Shown here piece after piece: positions 5,170 through 5,263 of a DNA stretch of 5,263 nt (its first letter is position 1; every line of letters starts with the position of its first letter). Where the stretch lies: NCBI GenBank assembly GCA_021158305.1, contig JAGGUU010000191.1:1-5263 (forward strand). Direction: 5' to 3'. This DNA comes from Candidatus Bathyarchaeota archaeon. GTDB taxonomy: Archaea > Thermoproteota > Bathyarchaeia > Bathyarchaeales > DTEX01. Position numbers and translations under genes: made by a program. The notes under the pieces are model-generated. The model did no database searches and had not been told where the DNA came from. It saw nothing but the letters and a program-made list of their open reading frames with translations.

Positions 5170-5263
5170 CCCGTCTGGTTAAGGATTATCAATGGAATCG
5201 TCCCCTCTTAAGTCTCAGAAACACCATTAGAATTGTGAAAAATAACTAAGAGGAATGTATTAA

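Noticed and set aside
5141..5200. Possible tRNA or C/D-box RNA in the tail (CTGA in GGCTGAAGCC, later CTC-rich stretch)
   Set aside because: No cloverleaf, no T-loop GGTTCGA-type sequence, and no matched C and D boxes at the right spacing were found.
5192..5230. 12-codon ORF in the right-hand tail preceded by AAGGA
   Set aside because: Very short, no recognisable sequence, and nothing else supports translation.

Overview
The window looks like a stretch of archaeal chromosome, probably from a thermophile. Four points support this. AT-rich boxes of the archaeal TATA type precede genes. The ribosome-binding sites are of the GGTGG/GAGGAG type. Genes end at oligo-T tracts rather than hairpin-plus-T terminators. 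The proteins most closely resemble archaeal families: a Sulfolobus LacS-type GH1 beta-glycosidase and a Pyrococcus/Thermococcus-type diacetylchitobiose deacetylase. Arginine is mostly AGA/AGG and isoleucine is often ATA, which fits a thermophilic archaeon. The lineage cannot be fixed from the sequence alone; Thermoproteota or Bathyarchaeia-like groups are guesses.

Layout. Positions 1-1023 (+) hold the 3' part of a gene whose start lies outside the window. It is probably a nucleotidyltransferase-fold protein followed by a helical domain. After a 207-bp gap with two candidate promoters comes a complete 430-aa, catalytic-domain-only member of the neutral ceramidase family (1231-2523, +). It keeps the zinc-site residues but has Asn at the position of the catalytic Ser. 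A T-rich terminator zone (2524-2630) separates it from a convergent GH1 beta-glycosidase (2631-4088, -). A 221-bp divergent control region (4089-4309) carries a GH1 promoter with a 15-bp palindrome over the predicted transcription start. It also carries a structured segment with a GNRA-capped hairpin in front of the last gene, a PIG-L/LmbE-family, Dac-like N-deacetylase (4310-5089, +). The last 174 bp contain no gene that I can support, only a weak T-run and two small hairpins.

How the genes may work together (inference). Three adjacent hydrolases, one amide-hydrolase-like, one beta-glycosidase and one amino-sugar N-deacetylase, would make a compact intracellular set for taking apart N-acylated amino-sugar glycosides such as chitobiose-type oligosaccharides or glycolipid head groups. 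None has a visible signal peptide, and no transporter or regulator gene is in the window, so uptake would have to be encoded elsewhere. The partial gene at the left has no evident link to this set. I see no mobile element, CRISPR array, tRNA, rRNA or clearly new defence-type system.
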